Shown here piece after piece: positions 9,629-21,241 of a stretch of 64,000 bases of DNA. A program made the position numbers and the translations under genes. The stretch covers positions 372,001 to 436,000 of the forward strand of contig CM074149.1 in the NCBI GenBank assembly GCA_037178625.1, read 5' to 3'. The DNA comes from Skeletonema tropicum. Lineage: Eukaryota; Bacillariophyta; Thalassiosirophyceae; Thalassiosirales; Thalassiosiraceae. How positions within the stretch are numbered: position 1 is the stretch's first letter; every line of letters starts with the position of its first letter. A model generated the notes under the pieces. The model saw only the letters and a program-made list of their open reading frames with translations. It did no database searches and was not told the origin of the DNA.

Positions 9629-10597
9629 CGCCCACCGACACCGATGCAACTGATTGACCCCCCTACTATCTCGGCGAGTGGATGGAACGTGGCCAACCCA
9701 AGTTAGCCCAAGTTGCAGATACACTCTAAACTAACCAAATGGAATAATATTGGTCTTTGAACGGAGGGGATCGGCGTAGTATTGGTGCAGTAATGACTAT
9801 ATATGTAAGTAAAGCCCCAGCCACCGCCCATTTCAAATCCATCAGCTCCGCCGCACTACAGACAACCATGCGATGCTACTATACCTTCTTCACACACCCT
9901 CCCCCCAACAATCTTACAGCAATCACGCCTTCGATGATGTCCGTCTATCCTATCTTATCGTCCGAAGTTCACACGGAAGAATCCGGAGAATAGGTAACGT
10001 CAAACAAAAACTGATATCGTACACTTTTCTTTCAATTTCCACATAACTCACACACAACAGTTATTTATTGCTCTTTCTATCCATACTTTCTATCTTCTAA
10101 AGCTATATCATAATCTTATGAACCTATCACCAGCTTTACTGATTGGAAATCAATTACATTGAAGGGGGCGTTGCTGATGCAGCGCGATTTTTCTGGAAAC
10201 TCTTTCCTTTCTAGCCACGGTAGTACTTCAATTTTGTTGCTACACACATCCCAACTAACATAAGTCCTGAACGCCCTATCAACGGAGATGTTCGGCGGCT
10301 AACGGAGATGTTAAGGTCGAGTTATGGACGGAAGAAGAAGAACGAAGTCAAGTTTCCTCGTGCAATAATTGCATGATGTTTTTCGTCAATTGGGGTTGTC
10401 GATGCTCATTTCTGTCATGATGGGTGGGAACCTAGTGGAAAGCTGTAGCTACATCCAGGTTTGGTTCCTCTCCATTCTTTGATGAATGTGTGCATCGCAC
10501 ATCACAGCAATGATCCACGAAAGAGAATTAAAAGCAATGGTGCAGGTCATCAATCAAACTTGTGCCGAAGAAACTCACAATTCATGGGTCAATCCTT
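9629..10597. other. Non-coding spacer
   Basis: Only a 78-codon frame (9757-9993) without recognisable features is open. No gene is supported. Confidence 0.4.
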
Positions 10598-11090
10598 CCC
10601 TATTTTAACCCTTAAAAGGTGAGTCCATACCATGTAAACATATCACGATATCCTCAGTGTCAACACTAAATTCATTTTCATCTCATTTATTTCATTTCAC
10701 AGAATACGTTATACTCAAATACTCCATGTTCGATTGAAAAACTAAAGAATCATGGCATGGCCGCACAAGTCGACATAAAATTGATTGATGATTGAGGGAG
10801 AGAAGATTTGAATAGAATAGAAGTTGAGTCTAATGAGATGTCTGGAACCTACTCTTCTGGTTGGAGGAACGGAAGCCAAATGAATTGATGAAGCAATGTT
10901 TCTATTCATTTCTATTCGAACTCAACTTAATTACTTCTGTGTCGGGCTGCACATGGCCAGCTTCCTCTCGGCCTGTCTTTTCTTCGAAATTTATGGGCCA
11001 CTTTGTTGGTAGGATGAAGATGACCGTTCTTTAAATAGGCTTCTTGCTTCCATTCAATTAACATCAAGTGGATGTGTTTCCCGGCAAGTG
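10598..11090 (-). repeat. Duplicated transposase 3' segment, copy 1
   Basis: Two blocks (about 10598-10720 and 10944-11085) recur in the same order at about 11275-11400 and 11453-11590. The second block on the minus strand reads GKHIHLMLIEWKQEAYLKNG...KFRRKDRPRGSWPC, matching the C-terminal tail of the SWIM-finger frame in copy 2 (KHFHSMLIELKH). Similarity continues past the stop codon of copy 2, so the longer tail with its basic cluster was probably coding in the ancestor. Confidence 0.65.
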
Positions 11091-11274
11091 CAAGTGATGG
11101 AAGTGGAAGACTGTCTGCTCTCATCTCGATAGGAAGTCAAGTATGCTGTCTGCTCTCGATGGGGAAGTCTTGTTGCTCAATTAAGTTGGTCTATGCATGC
11201 TTCGTGGTGATGGGGAGTACCCTTGTGGAAGGCTCCATTTATTTCATGCACTAGAAGTGAAGACGTAATTGTAC

Positions 11275-11590
11275 CCCTCTTTCCCTACTTTTAAACATTA
11301 ATAGGTGAGTCCATACCGTCAACACATCACCATACCCTCAGTGTCAACACAAAATTTCATTTGTTATCTCATTTATTTCATTTCACAGAATACGTCATCT
11401 GAAGACTACACCACTACTGCTCATTCCTACGAATACTACTTACTTCTTTCGTTGGGCTGCACATGGCCCGCTTTCTTTTGGCCTCTCTTTTCTTGAAAAT
11501 TTGTGGGCCACTCTGCATTCCATCTGCTTGACCGTTCTTTAAATAGGCTTAATGCTTCAATTCAATTAACATCGAGTGGAAGTGTTTCCG
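11275..11590 (-). repeat. Duplicated transposase 3' segment, copy 2
   Basis: This is the partner of 10598-11090, with a shorter spacer between its two blocks. It overlaps the last residues of the SWIM-finger remnant, where a TAA replaces the CAA-GAA codons of copy 1. Confidence 0.65.
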
Positions 11591-12411
11591 AGCAATATGT
11601 TTCAGGCCAGTTCCATCAACCAGCTTGGTCACTTCTTGATACATAGGAATAAAGTCGTGGAATGCATCCATTTCAGTTCCAATGGATACATCTGAGGTAT
11701 TGCCTACCATCTCAGATGGCACCTGGTACGAGTTTTTGCCCCGAATGGCTTCGGTTGCACCAGTTGATCCAGATACAGAAGAAACAGCCTGAGTATCCCC
11801 TGTGCAGCCATCAGTGCTATTGCTGAGATTGTCGACACCATAGCAAAGGTCATTGCAAGCAAAACAACTTGGATCCACACCTTCGAATACATACGCAGAT
11901 GACTTCCAGTGATTGTTGTCCCTGGATCCTCTGAGTCGAAGTTTTCCTGGTAGGCTACGCAAGAAGAGCTCTTTTGATGCATCTCCAGAGCCGACAGAGT
12001 AGGCCTCATTCAGTGCTTCCAACTCGTTTTCAGTGATTGGAATACCAGGAAGATCCAGCTTATCCCGCATGCTTTGAAATTGTGCTGACATCTCTCCGTT
12101 TCGACCATAGTAATGAGCATAACTATCATGCCACCTATGAGTGCATCGGTAAGTGCTGGAAGCCTGTTGACGAGCTTGTAAATGTGGCGACATGCATATC
12201 CTCTCTTTTTGAAGCATCGCGAACAAACCAGCATCTTCTCATTGCACTTGCTATCACTATCAGGTACATCTCTGACCTCGACTAGAGTTGTTCTTTCAAA
12301 TCTAGGGACAACACGTACAATCTGTTTGCAAAGGAGCTTCTTGAATTCGTCGTCCATGGACTGGCTAGTATCTCTGACGATAAAGCTCATGATCGCCACT
12401 CGATGCAGCAC
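11549..12411 (-). pseudogene. MULE-like transposase C-terminal remnant with SWIM zinc finger
   Basis: Two overlapping minus-strand frames make one decayed reading. The upstream frame (12411 to about 12140) holds MLVCSRCFKKRGYACRHIYK, a SWIM-type finger (Cys pair then Cys-x-His) followed by a helix, as at the C-terminus of MULE/FAR1-related transposases. The downstream frame (about 12145-11549) continues with RWHDSYAHYYGRNGEMSAQF, the usual aromatic stretch after the finger, then an acidic Ser/Thr-rich tail ending KHFHSMLIELKH. A frameshift near 12140 joins them. No DDE catalytic domain is seen upstream, so this is a fragment. Other SWIM-domain proteins are an alternative identity. Confidence 0.55.
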
Positions 12412-12435
12412 TTCACGACTCAGGAATTGCTATGG

Positions 12436-12545
12436 TTAGAGGATTACATGCAGACAAAATTTCCAAGTGACATACCTCACGGCCACATCCGAGGATTACA
12501 TGCAGACAAAATTTCCACGTGACATACCTCACGGCCAGCCACATC
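12436..12545 (+). repeat. Two-copy tandem repeat of about 53 bp
   Basis: The segment starting GAGGATTACATGCAGAC and running through CATACCTCACGGCC occurs twice back to back, differing by one base (CCAAGTGAC versus CCACGTGAC). Confidence 0.8.
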
Positions 12546-12977
12546 CGCATCTTTCATACTCACAGCGACAACGCAGCTCAGCACTTATTCACTATTTCTC
12601 GACTGTGATTAAAGAGAGAGGAGGAGCCGCACAAACTGTTTTCGTCTACAACTTCGGCGTGGAGCAAAGCATGAGACGATAGCGCTGGTGCTAGACAAAT
12701 ATGATGCCGCATCCATCAAAAAGGAACGCCGGCGGCAAGCTCCCTATCAATCTCAGAGAAGTTAACTGAAAAGCCTCGAATACAGGGAAGCGTCTTTCAG
12801 CTAATGCGGGAACCCCCAGATGGTTCAATCAGTAATTCGAAGTTAAACTGCCAGTTGATATCTACAATATTAATATATCTATTTTAAGTATTAGTATTTT
12901 CTTCGCCACACTCACACTCACTACACCTAATATATGAACAACCTCCCCCCATTGTAATACCCCCGCCGACTCAAACG

Positions 12978-13736
12978 TCAAAAAAGAAGGAACGCAGCCT
13001 GAATTAGATTCTCCTTCTTTTCGATTGCGACAGCACGATGATCAGGGGTAGATGCATTCTCAATCTTCTCCGTCCATTTCTCAAGTTCGGTGATGAATGA
13101 TTTGGCTTTGGCGTACTCGTTCTTCAAAACCAATGCATTCACTTTTTCCTTTTGAGTCTTGGTGAGGTGGTTATCTTCATTAACGACCCTCAATTTTTCT
13201 TTGAAGAATTCTACATCGTCGTTGGAGGAGGGAAGAGAATTCTCAGAAATGATTTCCAAGTTGTTCCCACGACCACGACCACGACCACGGCCAGTTTTGG
13301 CGCTGTAATGGAAAGTGTCGATGCTCATAAGAGTGCCAGTGCCCATGCTGACATCGGACACATCGTCGTCGTCCAACTTAACACCTGCCATATCGACGGT
13401 TAGTCCAGTCGCCGATCCTTCGTCGTCGTTCAACGTAACACCTGCCATTTCGACGGTAAGTCCAGTCGTCGAACCCTCCTCATGCTGGCCTTGCATCAAC
13501 TGTCCTCTGGCGACAGAGAGAGCCTTAGACTGTGCAGCGATCCAACTCCTAGCCTTTTCCTCCCCTGCATCAGGGTAGAGTCGACTAGCTTTTTTGTTGG
13601 GGAATTCATTTTTCAATGAATATGCGGTGTGTTTGTAGGCTTTGTCTTCTCCGGGAAGCAAAAGCGCACTTTTGTAGACTTCATCATTGCCAGCGTCCTG
13701 GACAAATGCGGCTAAAACACTCTGATACATGTTCAT
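12978..13736 (-). CDS. Hypothetical 252-aa acidic protein with internal duplication
   Basis: This is a single uninterrupted frame with a Met start and protein-like composition. Residues about 88-125 hold a tandem duplication (GSTTGLTVEMAGVTLNDDE, then GSATGLTVDMAGVKLDDDD). A (GR)4-type stretch follows near residue 150, and the last 90 residues are Lys/Glu-rich and probably helical. No known catalytic domain, signal peptide or membrane segment is seen. The SDVSMGTGTLMSIDTFH stretch faintly resembles SDVSIGTEMDAFH in the tail of the neighbouring SWIM-finger remnant, so it may belong to the same transposon family. Function unknown; I consider it more likely real than not. Confidence 0.5.
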   Translation of the reverse strand: MNMYQSVLAAFVQDAGNDEVYKSALLLPGEDKAYKHTAYSLKNEFPNKKASRLYPDAGEEKARSWIAAQSKALSVARGQLMQGQHEEGSTTGLTVEMAGVTLNDDEGSATGLTVDMAGVKLDDDDVSDVSMGTGTLMSIDTFHYSAKTGRGRGRGRGNNLEIISENSLPSSNDDVEFFKEKLRVVNEDNHLTKTQKEKVNALVLKNEYAKAKSFITELEKWTEKIENASTPDHRAVAIEKKENLIQAAFLLF

Positions 13737-16438
13737 GATTTCGAGGATTTATGTTGTTGTTTTGATGGTTGTATTGAGCAGCGTTGGGGCTTTGGTTATG
13801 TTCGTTGTTCGTTGTTTCAAACAACAAAATAATGAGCGAAAAATGAGCAGCTCGGCGAATCTTTCGGTAAGTGACACCACGACCGCCTAAGTTTTTTGCC
13901 CGCCAAAATATGTATGAATTCCCACGCTAAAGTGAAAATCTTAGTAGCCGAGTACCGCCTACCGATTTTGCTAGCTTTTTGCAGGCAAACCATGGGCAAA
14001 CCAAGGGGTAAACACCTATCATAACAACAGCAATGATAGCCTCCGCTGCTACAGCCTACTCCCCGCAAACCATTCAATAACAACAATTATGTTTGTGTCG
14101 TCCTGATACTACTTTTATCATACGCATATAGATGCCTATGTGGCTGTACCATCTCGGGCGTTTCAATTGGCAGCGCATAAAATCCGAGACAAACCTCTCC
14201 GTAAAGCCAAGTCTATAGACCATATTTGGAGTATTAAAGTCAAAGAAAAGACGTCGTCGCGATCAATCAATATGAAACATATGATGGAAGTCTCTTGGGA
14301 CTTGACTTTCGTTTGGAATTACTGATAACTGACATGATTATTCCACCTCTGATTCCACATCAAGAAAATATTATAACAATCAACCTCATGAACGAAAGGC
14401 TTTGTACACAACAAAATCTAGGAAACATAAAAGTAAACGAGTATAATGGATGTTAATTGTACTACATTGTAGCAATATTATTATGGTGAGAGCGTTATAC
14501 TTTCAAATGATGATGATGTTTGACAAATTATGTCATTCATTACTACTATTATTGAGATGTTTTACAGTAACTCGACATTGTCCTTTTTGCATCACCACGT
14601 GAAGCCTATCATATAGAAGAAGGTATTACAACAGTTGATAGGCACCAAAGAGTGTTTCTTTCATCAAAAGGTGGATGATTGTTGCGTCCATCGGAAACGA
14701 ATATTTTTGCTTTCTTGATGATTATTTGTAGGAGCTACGGCGGTCTTTCCTACTCTCCTATGGGCTCAGTTGTTGGCTGTAACCATAGTGTGGAACTAGG
14801 GTAAGGACCGGTGGCTTGATACGATGTTTGCGGTTATTGAAAGGGAACAAAGTCGATGGCGTTGAATGTTATCTTGCTGCCCGTGGATACGAGGTTCTAC
14901 TATGTTGTGTATGTGGTGTCTCCGAACGAATGATCGGCCACCTAGGCATTTATACATTGACATGGATATATATTATCAATTGATGAGGCGATAGGGTACT
15001 ATACATGGTGATGATGGTCGTATATGTTGTCAATCTCTTCTTCGTTCCTACCGGCATACTACTGGCGGGAACAAAATCGCACCTCCCCAAAAATCGCACC
15101 TCGGAAAATCTCAGCGACGACCATGGCGCACCTCGACCCCTATCGTATCGACACCAGAAACATTACCTACACATAAATTTAGACGACCGTACTGCAGCAA
15201 CTCTCTCTCCAACACTATTCCTGTGAAGCGATGCCCTTATTTGGTCACAGACCAGCGCCATCGCTACATGATACGACACCAAAGTGAAGGTGCCGGAAAA
15301 TGGCAGGTTCATGATGCGCTTCCATTGTCTTCAGACGAATAGTTGGAGTTGATCATCCACTTAACAACGTTGCAGGTGCCAACTATATACTATTAGGCGG
15401 CTGTCTATCATTTTGAAAGCGTGTCTGAGTGTTCTATGACGCATGTGGTGGCATAGTGAATTCATGTGGTAAAAATGGATAATTTCCTCCATGTACATCT
15501 AAGGAGAATACGTATATCTGATAGAAAATGGAATGAAATGGTGCCAAAACTCACTAAGGTGATGACTATCATATAACAATCAACACTGCTGGACCAGGTT
15601 TCTCTATTTCATTGCGGCTACAACATTATTGGACTGGTTGAAATATAGCACATTTTGGTGGAAATGAGGAGCCCTATCCTATCACATGCACGAGTATTTG
15701 AAGAGATATTGAGTATATTTACTCTGTAAGAAAGGAGCCCTTTCACCACACAACACCAATAGCCGACTGTTGTGAGCGTTTTACATTGCGTTTCAGACTA
15801 TCCTGTGACTGCTAACAACACCTTTCCTACCGGACGGCATCAAAACAATTGCGGATGATTCGGCCTACTACTCCATTAGTACGTGTAATTGGCATGAAAT
15901 TAGTAAAACTGATAATAATTATCGATCATCATAATATATAGAAGGACTGTGTGACGCAACATGGTTATTATATTACCGAAAGCTATAAAATATGAGTATG
16001 TCATGATGTTGCCCGGCATGTGCAGATTTTATGTCTGCGTCGGTTGGAGCCATATACGATCATAACGAGCTCGATTCGGCCTTCGCCACTTACAGAATCG
16101 AAATCTGCATAAAAAATTGGGTTAGAGAGTGTGTTGTTTATGTTGCTTTTGAACAACTGGACAACATCATTAGTATTACTTTCGCACAGCAGCAAGAATA
16201 GGCATGCACACATGCCGTAGGCATGCGTCATTCTAGGTCGAAATTTCAGTTCTTGGTGCCAATTTCGTCAATAAGTGCTCTATCTCGACGAATTATAGTT
16301 TCTTATGGAGAAAATAATGTATAATGATTGATTGGTATGATATGATTAGACTTCTTTAGGTATTTTTGTCGAGTAACATGGCCATATTTATGACTCTTAC
16401 CATTTTGTTAGTGTTTTGTGCGTAAAATTTGGAAAATC
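13737..16438. other. Intergenic region with no supported gene
   Basis: AT-rich sequence in which only frames of 60-90 codons are open, without motifs. No tRNA, inverted-repeat element or tandem repeat was seen before the satellite begins. Confidence 0.45.
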
Positions 16439-19400
16439 GCTAGATATCTCAATGGATATCGATGCCCAGTAATAGATATCTGGCGATATCGATGCCCAGT
16501 GCTAGATATCTCACTGGATATCGATGCCCAGTGCTAGATATCGCACTTGATATCGATGCCCAGTGCTAGATATCTGGTGATATCGATGCCCAGTGCTAGA
16601 TATCTGGCGATATTGTTGCCCAGTGCTAGATATCTGGCGATATTGTTGCCAAGTGCTAGATATCTCACTGGATATCGATGCCCAGTGCTAGATATCGCAC
16701 TCGAAATCGATGCCCAGTGCTAGATATCTCAATGGATATCGATGCCCAGTGCAAGATATCTCACTGGATATCGATGCCCAGTGCTAGATATCTGGCGATA
16801 TTGATGCCCAGTGCTAGATATCTCACTGGATATCGATGCCCAGTGCTAGATATCTGGCGATATTGATGCCCAGTGCTAGATATCTCACTGGATATCGATG
16901 CCCAGTGTTAGACATCTCTCTTGATATCGATGCCCAGTGCTGGCTATCTGGCGATATCAATGCCCAGTGCTAGGTATCTCACTTGATATTGATGCCCAGT
17001 GCTAGATATCTGGCGATATCGATGCCCAGTGCTAGATATCTCACTGGATATCGATGCCCAGTGCGAGATATCTGGAAAAATCGATGCCCTGTGCTAGATA
17101 TCTCACTGGATATCGATGCCCAGTGCTAGATATCTGGCGATATTGATGCCAAGTGCTAGATATCTCAATGGATATCGATGCCCAGTGCTAGACATCTCAC
17201 TTGATATCGATGCCCAGTGCTGGCTATCTGGCGATATCGATGCCCAGTGTTAGATATCGCACTCGAAATCGATGCCCAGTGCTAGATATCTGGCGATATC
17301 GATGCCCAGTGCTAGATATCTCACTGGATATCGATGCCCAGTGTGAGATATCTGGAAAAATCGATGCCCTGTGCTAGATATCTCACTGGATATCGATGCC
17401 CAGGGCTAGATATCTGGCGATATTGATGCCCAGTGCTAGATATCTCACTGGATATCGATGCCCAGTGCTAGACATCTCACTGGATATCGATGCCCAGTGC
17501 TAGATATCTGTATCTGGCGATATCGATGCCCTGTGCTAGATATCTCACTGGATATCGATGCCCAGGGCTAGATATCTGGCGATATAGATGTCCAGGGTTA
17601 GATATCTGGCGATGTTGATGCCCAGTGCTGGATATATGGGGATATTGATGCCCAGTGCTAGATATCTCACTGGATATCGATGCCCAGTGCTAGATATCTC
17701 AATGGATATCGATGCCCAGTGCTAGATATCTCACTGGATATCGATGCCCAGTGCTAGATATATGGCGATATTGATGCCCAGTGCTAGATATCTCAATGGA
17801 TATCGATGCCCAGTGCTAGATATCGCACTTGATATCGATGCCCAGTGCTAGATATCTGGTGATATCGATGCCCAGTGCTAGATATCTCACTGGATATCGA
17901 TGCCCAGTGCTAGATATCTGGCGATATTGTTGCCAAGTGCTAGATATCTCACTGGATATCGATGCCCAGTGCTAGATATCGCACTCGAAATCGATGCCCA
18001 GTGCTAGATATCTGGCGATATCGATGCCCAGTGCTAGATATCTCACTGGATATCGATGCCCAGTGCTAGATATCTGGCGATATCGATGCCCAGTGCTAGA
18101 TATCTCACTGGATATCGATGCCCAGTGCTAGATATCTGGCGATATTGATGCCCAGTGCTAGACATCTCACTTGATATCGATGCCCAGTGCTGGCTATCTG
18201 GCGATATCGATGCCCAGTGCTAGATATCTCACTTGATATTGATGCCCAGTGCTAGATATCTGGCGATATCGATGCCCAGTGCTAGATATCTCACTGGATA
18301 TCGATGCCCAGTGCTAGATATCGCACTTAATATCGATGCCCAGTGCTAGATATCTGGTGATATCGATGCCCAGTGCTAGATATCTGGCGATATTGTTGCC
18401 AAGTGCTAGATATCTCACTGGATATCGATGCCCAGTGCTAGATATCTCACTGTATATCGATGCCCAGTGCTAGATATCTGGCGATATCGATGCCCAGTGC
18501 TAGATATCTCACTGGATATCGATGCCCAGTGCTAGATATCGCACTTGATATCGATGCCCAGTGCTAGATATCTCACTGGATATCGATGCCCAGTGCTAGA
18601 TATCTGGCGATATTGATGCCCAGTGCTAGATATCTCACTGGATATCGATGCCCAGTGCTAGATATCTCACTGGATATCGATGCCCAGTGCTAGATATCTC
18701 ACTGGATATCGATGCCCAGTGCTAGATATATGGCGATATTGATGCCCAGTGCTAGATATCTCAATGGATATCGATGCCCAGTAATAGATATCTGGCGATA
18801 TCGATGCCCAGTGCTAGATATCTCACTGGATATCGATGCCCAGTGCTAGATATCGCACTTAATATCAATGCCCAGTGCTAGATATCTGGTGATATCGATG
18901 CCCAGTGCTAGATATCTGGCGATATTGTTGCCAAGTGCTAGATATCTCACTGGATATCGATGCCCAGTGCTAGATATCGCACTCGAAATCGATGCCCAGT
19001 AATAGATATCTGGCGATATCGATGCCCAGTGCTAGATATTTCACTGGATATCGATGCCCAGTGCTAGATATCGCACTTAATATCGATGCCCAGTGCTAGA
19101 TATCTGGTGATATCGATGCCCAGTGCTATATATCTGGCGATATTGTTGCCAAGTGCTAGATATCTCACTGGATATCGATGCCCAGTGCTAGATATCTCAC
19201 TGGATATCGATGCCCAGTGCTAGATATCTGGCGATATCGATGCCCAGTGCTAGATATCTCACTGGATATCGATGCCCAGTGCTAGATATCTGGCAATATC
19301 GATGCCCAGTGCTAGATATCGCACTCGAAATCGATGCCCAGTGCTAGATATCTGGCGATATTGATGCCCAGTGCTAGATATCTCACTGGATATCGATGCC

Positions 19401-20782
19401 CAGTGCTAGATATCTCACTTGATATCGATGCCCAGTGCTGGCTATCTGGCGATATCGATGCCCAGTGCTAGATATCTCACTTGATATTGATGCCCAGTGC
19501 TAGATATCTGGCGATATCGATGCCCAGTGCTAGATATCTCACTTGATATCGATGCCCAGTGCGAGATATCTGGAAAAATCGATGCCCTGTGCTAGATATC
19601 TCACTGGATATCGATGCCCAGTGCTAGATATCTGGCCATATTGATGCCCAGTGCTAGATATCTCAATGGATATCGATGCCCAGTGCTAGACATCTCACTG
19701 GATATCGATGCCCAGTGCTAGATATCTGTATCTGGCGATATCGATGCCCTGTGCTAGATATCTCACTGGATATCGATGCCCAGGGCTCGATATCTGGCGA
19801 TATCTATGTCCAGGGCTAGATATCTGGCGATGTTGATGCCCAGTGCTGGATATATGGGGATATTGATGCCCAGTAATAGATATCTCACTGGATATCGATG
19901 CCCAGTGCTAGATATCTCACTGGATATCGATGCCCAGTGCTAGATATCTCACTGGATATTGATGCCCAGTGCTAGATATATGGCGATATTGATGCCCAGT
20001 GCTAGATATCTCAATGGATATCGATGCCCAGTAATAGATATCTGGCGATATCGATGCCCAGTGCTAGATATCTCACTGGATATCGATGCCCAGTGCTAGA
20101 TATCGCACTTGATATCGATGCCCAGTGCTAGATATCTGGTGATATCGATGCCCAGTGCTAGATATCTGGCGATATTGTTGCCAAGTGCTAGATATCTCAC
20201 TGGATATCGATGTCCAGTGCTAGATATCGCACTCGAAATCGATGCCCAGTGCTAGATATCTGGCGATATCGATGCCCAGTGCTAGATATCTCACTGGATA
20301 TCGATGCCCAGTTCTAGATATCTGGCGATATCGATGCCCAGTGCTAGATATCTCACTGGATATCGATGCCCAGTGCTAGATATCTGGCGATATTGATGCC
20401 CAGTGCTAGATATCTCACTGGATATCGATGCCCAGTGCTAGACATCTCACTGGATATCGATGCCTAGTGCTAGATATCTCACTGGATATCGATGCCCAGT
20501 GCTAGATATCTGGCGATATCGATGCCCAGTGCTAGATATCTCACTGTATATCGATGCCCAGTGCTAGATATCTGGCGATATTGATGCCCAGTGCTAGATA
20601 TCTCACTGGATATCGATGCCCAGTGCTAGACATCTCACTTGATATTGATATCGATGCCCAGTGCTGGCTATCTGGCGATATTGATGCCCAGTGCTAGATA
20701 TCTCACTGGATATCGATGCCCAGTGCGAGATATCTGGAAAAATCGATGCCCTGTGCTAGATATCTCACTGGATATCGATGCC
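16439..20782. repeat. Satellite array block 1 (32/30-bp units)
   Basis: Head-to-tail units share the core GATATCGATGCCCAGTGCTA followed by GATATCT. They differ in the linker: CACTG gives 32-bp units and GGC gives 30-bp units, often alternating to a 62-bp dimer. Further variants are GCACTCGAAATC, GCACTTGATATC and GGAAAAATC linkers. Every unit contains GATATC and AGATATCT palindromes, and the CACTG class forms a CCAGTG...CACTGG dyad. Units recur in a fixed order of variants, which shows higher-order structure. Frames of 60-100 codons inside (MPSARYL-type) are artefacts of the repeat. Confidence 0.98.
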
Positions 20783-21241
20783 GAAAACAATTGGCCCCTA
20801 TCTAGATCAAGAGCATCCAATCGCAACCACTCCTCGTGCTCTCTTCTTTGTCGTTCCACTTCACGTTGTAGTCTTACTTGTTCAATTCTTTGTCGTTCAG
20901 CTTGACGTTGTTGTCGTTCTTGTTCATATCTTTCCTGCTCACGTCTCTCTCTTCTTTGTCTCACCTCAGGGAGATTATTTTACGTATGTAAAAGATTATT
21001 TTACATTTGTAAAAGTGATATAAAATTACCTTTTACATCGGGCAATAAAAGATTGAGTAAAAGATCCTTTCTCGGCTGTAAAAGATGCTTTTACAGCACT
21101 TTTACAGGGATCAAAAGACACTCTTACAGCACTTTTACAGGGTTCAAAAGACACTCTTACAGCCCTTTTACACCAGAACCACTAAACAAACGACTGCAAC
21201 TGCATCGTATCATTTCACTTAGAAAATTAGGTAATGTTGCA
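20783..21241 (-). repeat. 459-bp interspersed block in the satellite, copy 1
   Basis: Non-satellite sequence lies between GATGCC and ATATCGATGCCC. The first about 185 bp, read on the minus strand, encode a Arg/Gln/Glu-rich helix (MRQRRERREQERYEQERQQR at its start) that runs on into the satellite, like a captured coiled-coil exon fragment. The rest holds 11 copies of GTAAAA/TTTTAC in about 200 bp, including the perfect dyad CTGTAAAAG-ATG-CTTTTACAG. Four other copies exist in this window. There is no sign of splice sites or a separate promoter, so translation is not supported. Confidence 0.9.

Noticed and set aside
10611..10705. Plus-strand intron (GTGAGT...TTTCACAG) of a host gene, also at 11295-11388
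   Set aside because: Both copies have good splice-like ends, but no coding frame flanks them; they are part of a duplicated repeat.
16678..16866. Repeat-protein genes (MPSARYL/CPVLDI frames, also at 22372, 38377, 44757 and elsewhere)
   Set aside because: Unit lengths of 30 and 32 bp shift the frame through all three readings; the frames end after a few units and have no start context or splice signals.
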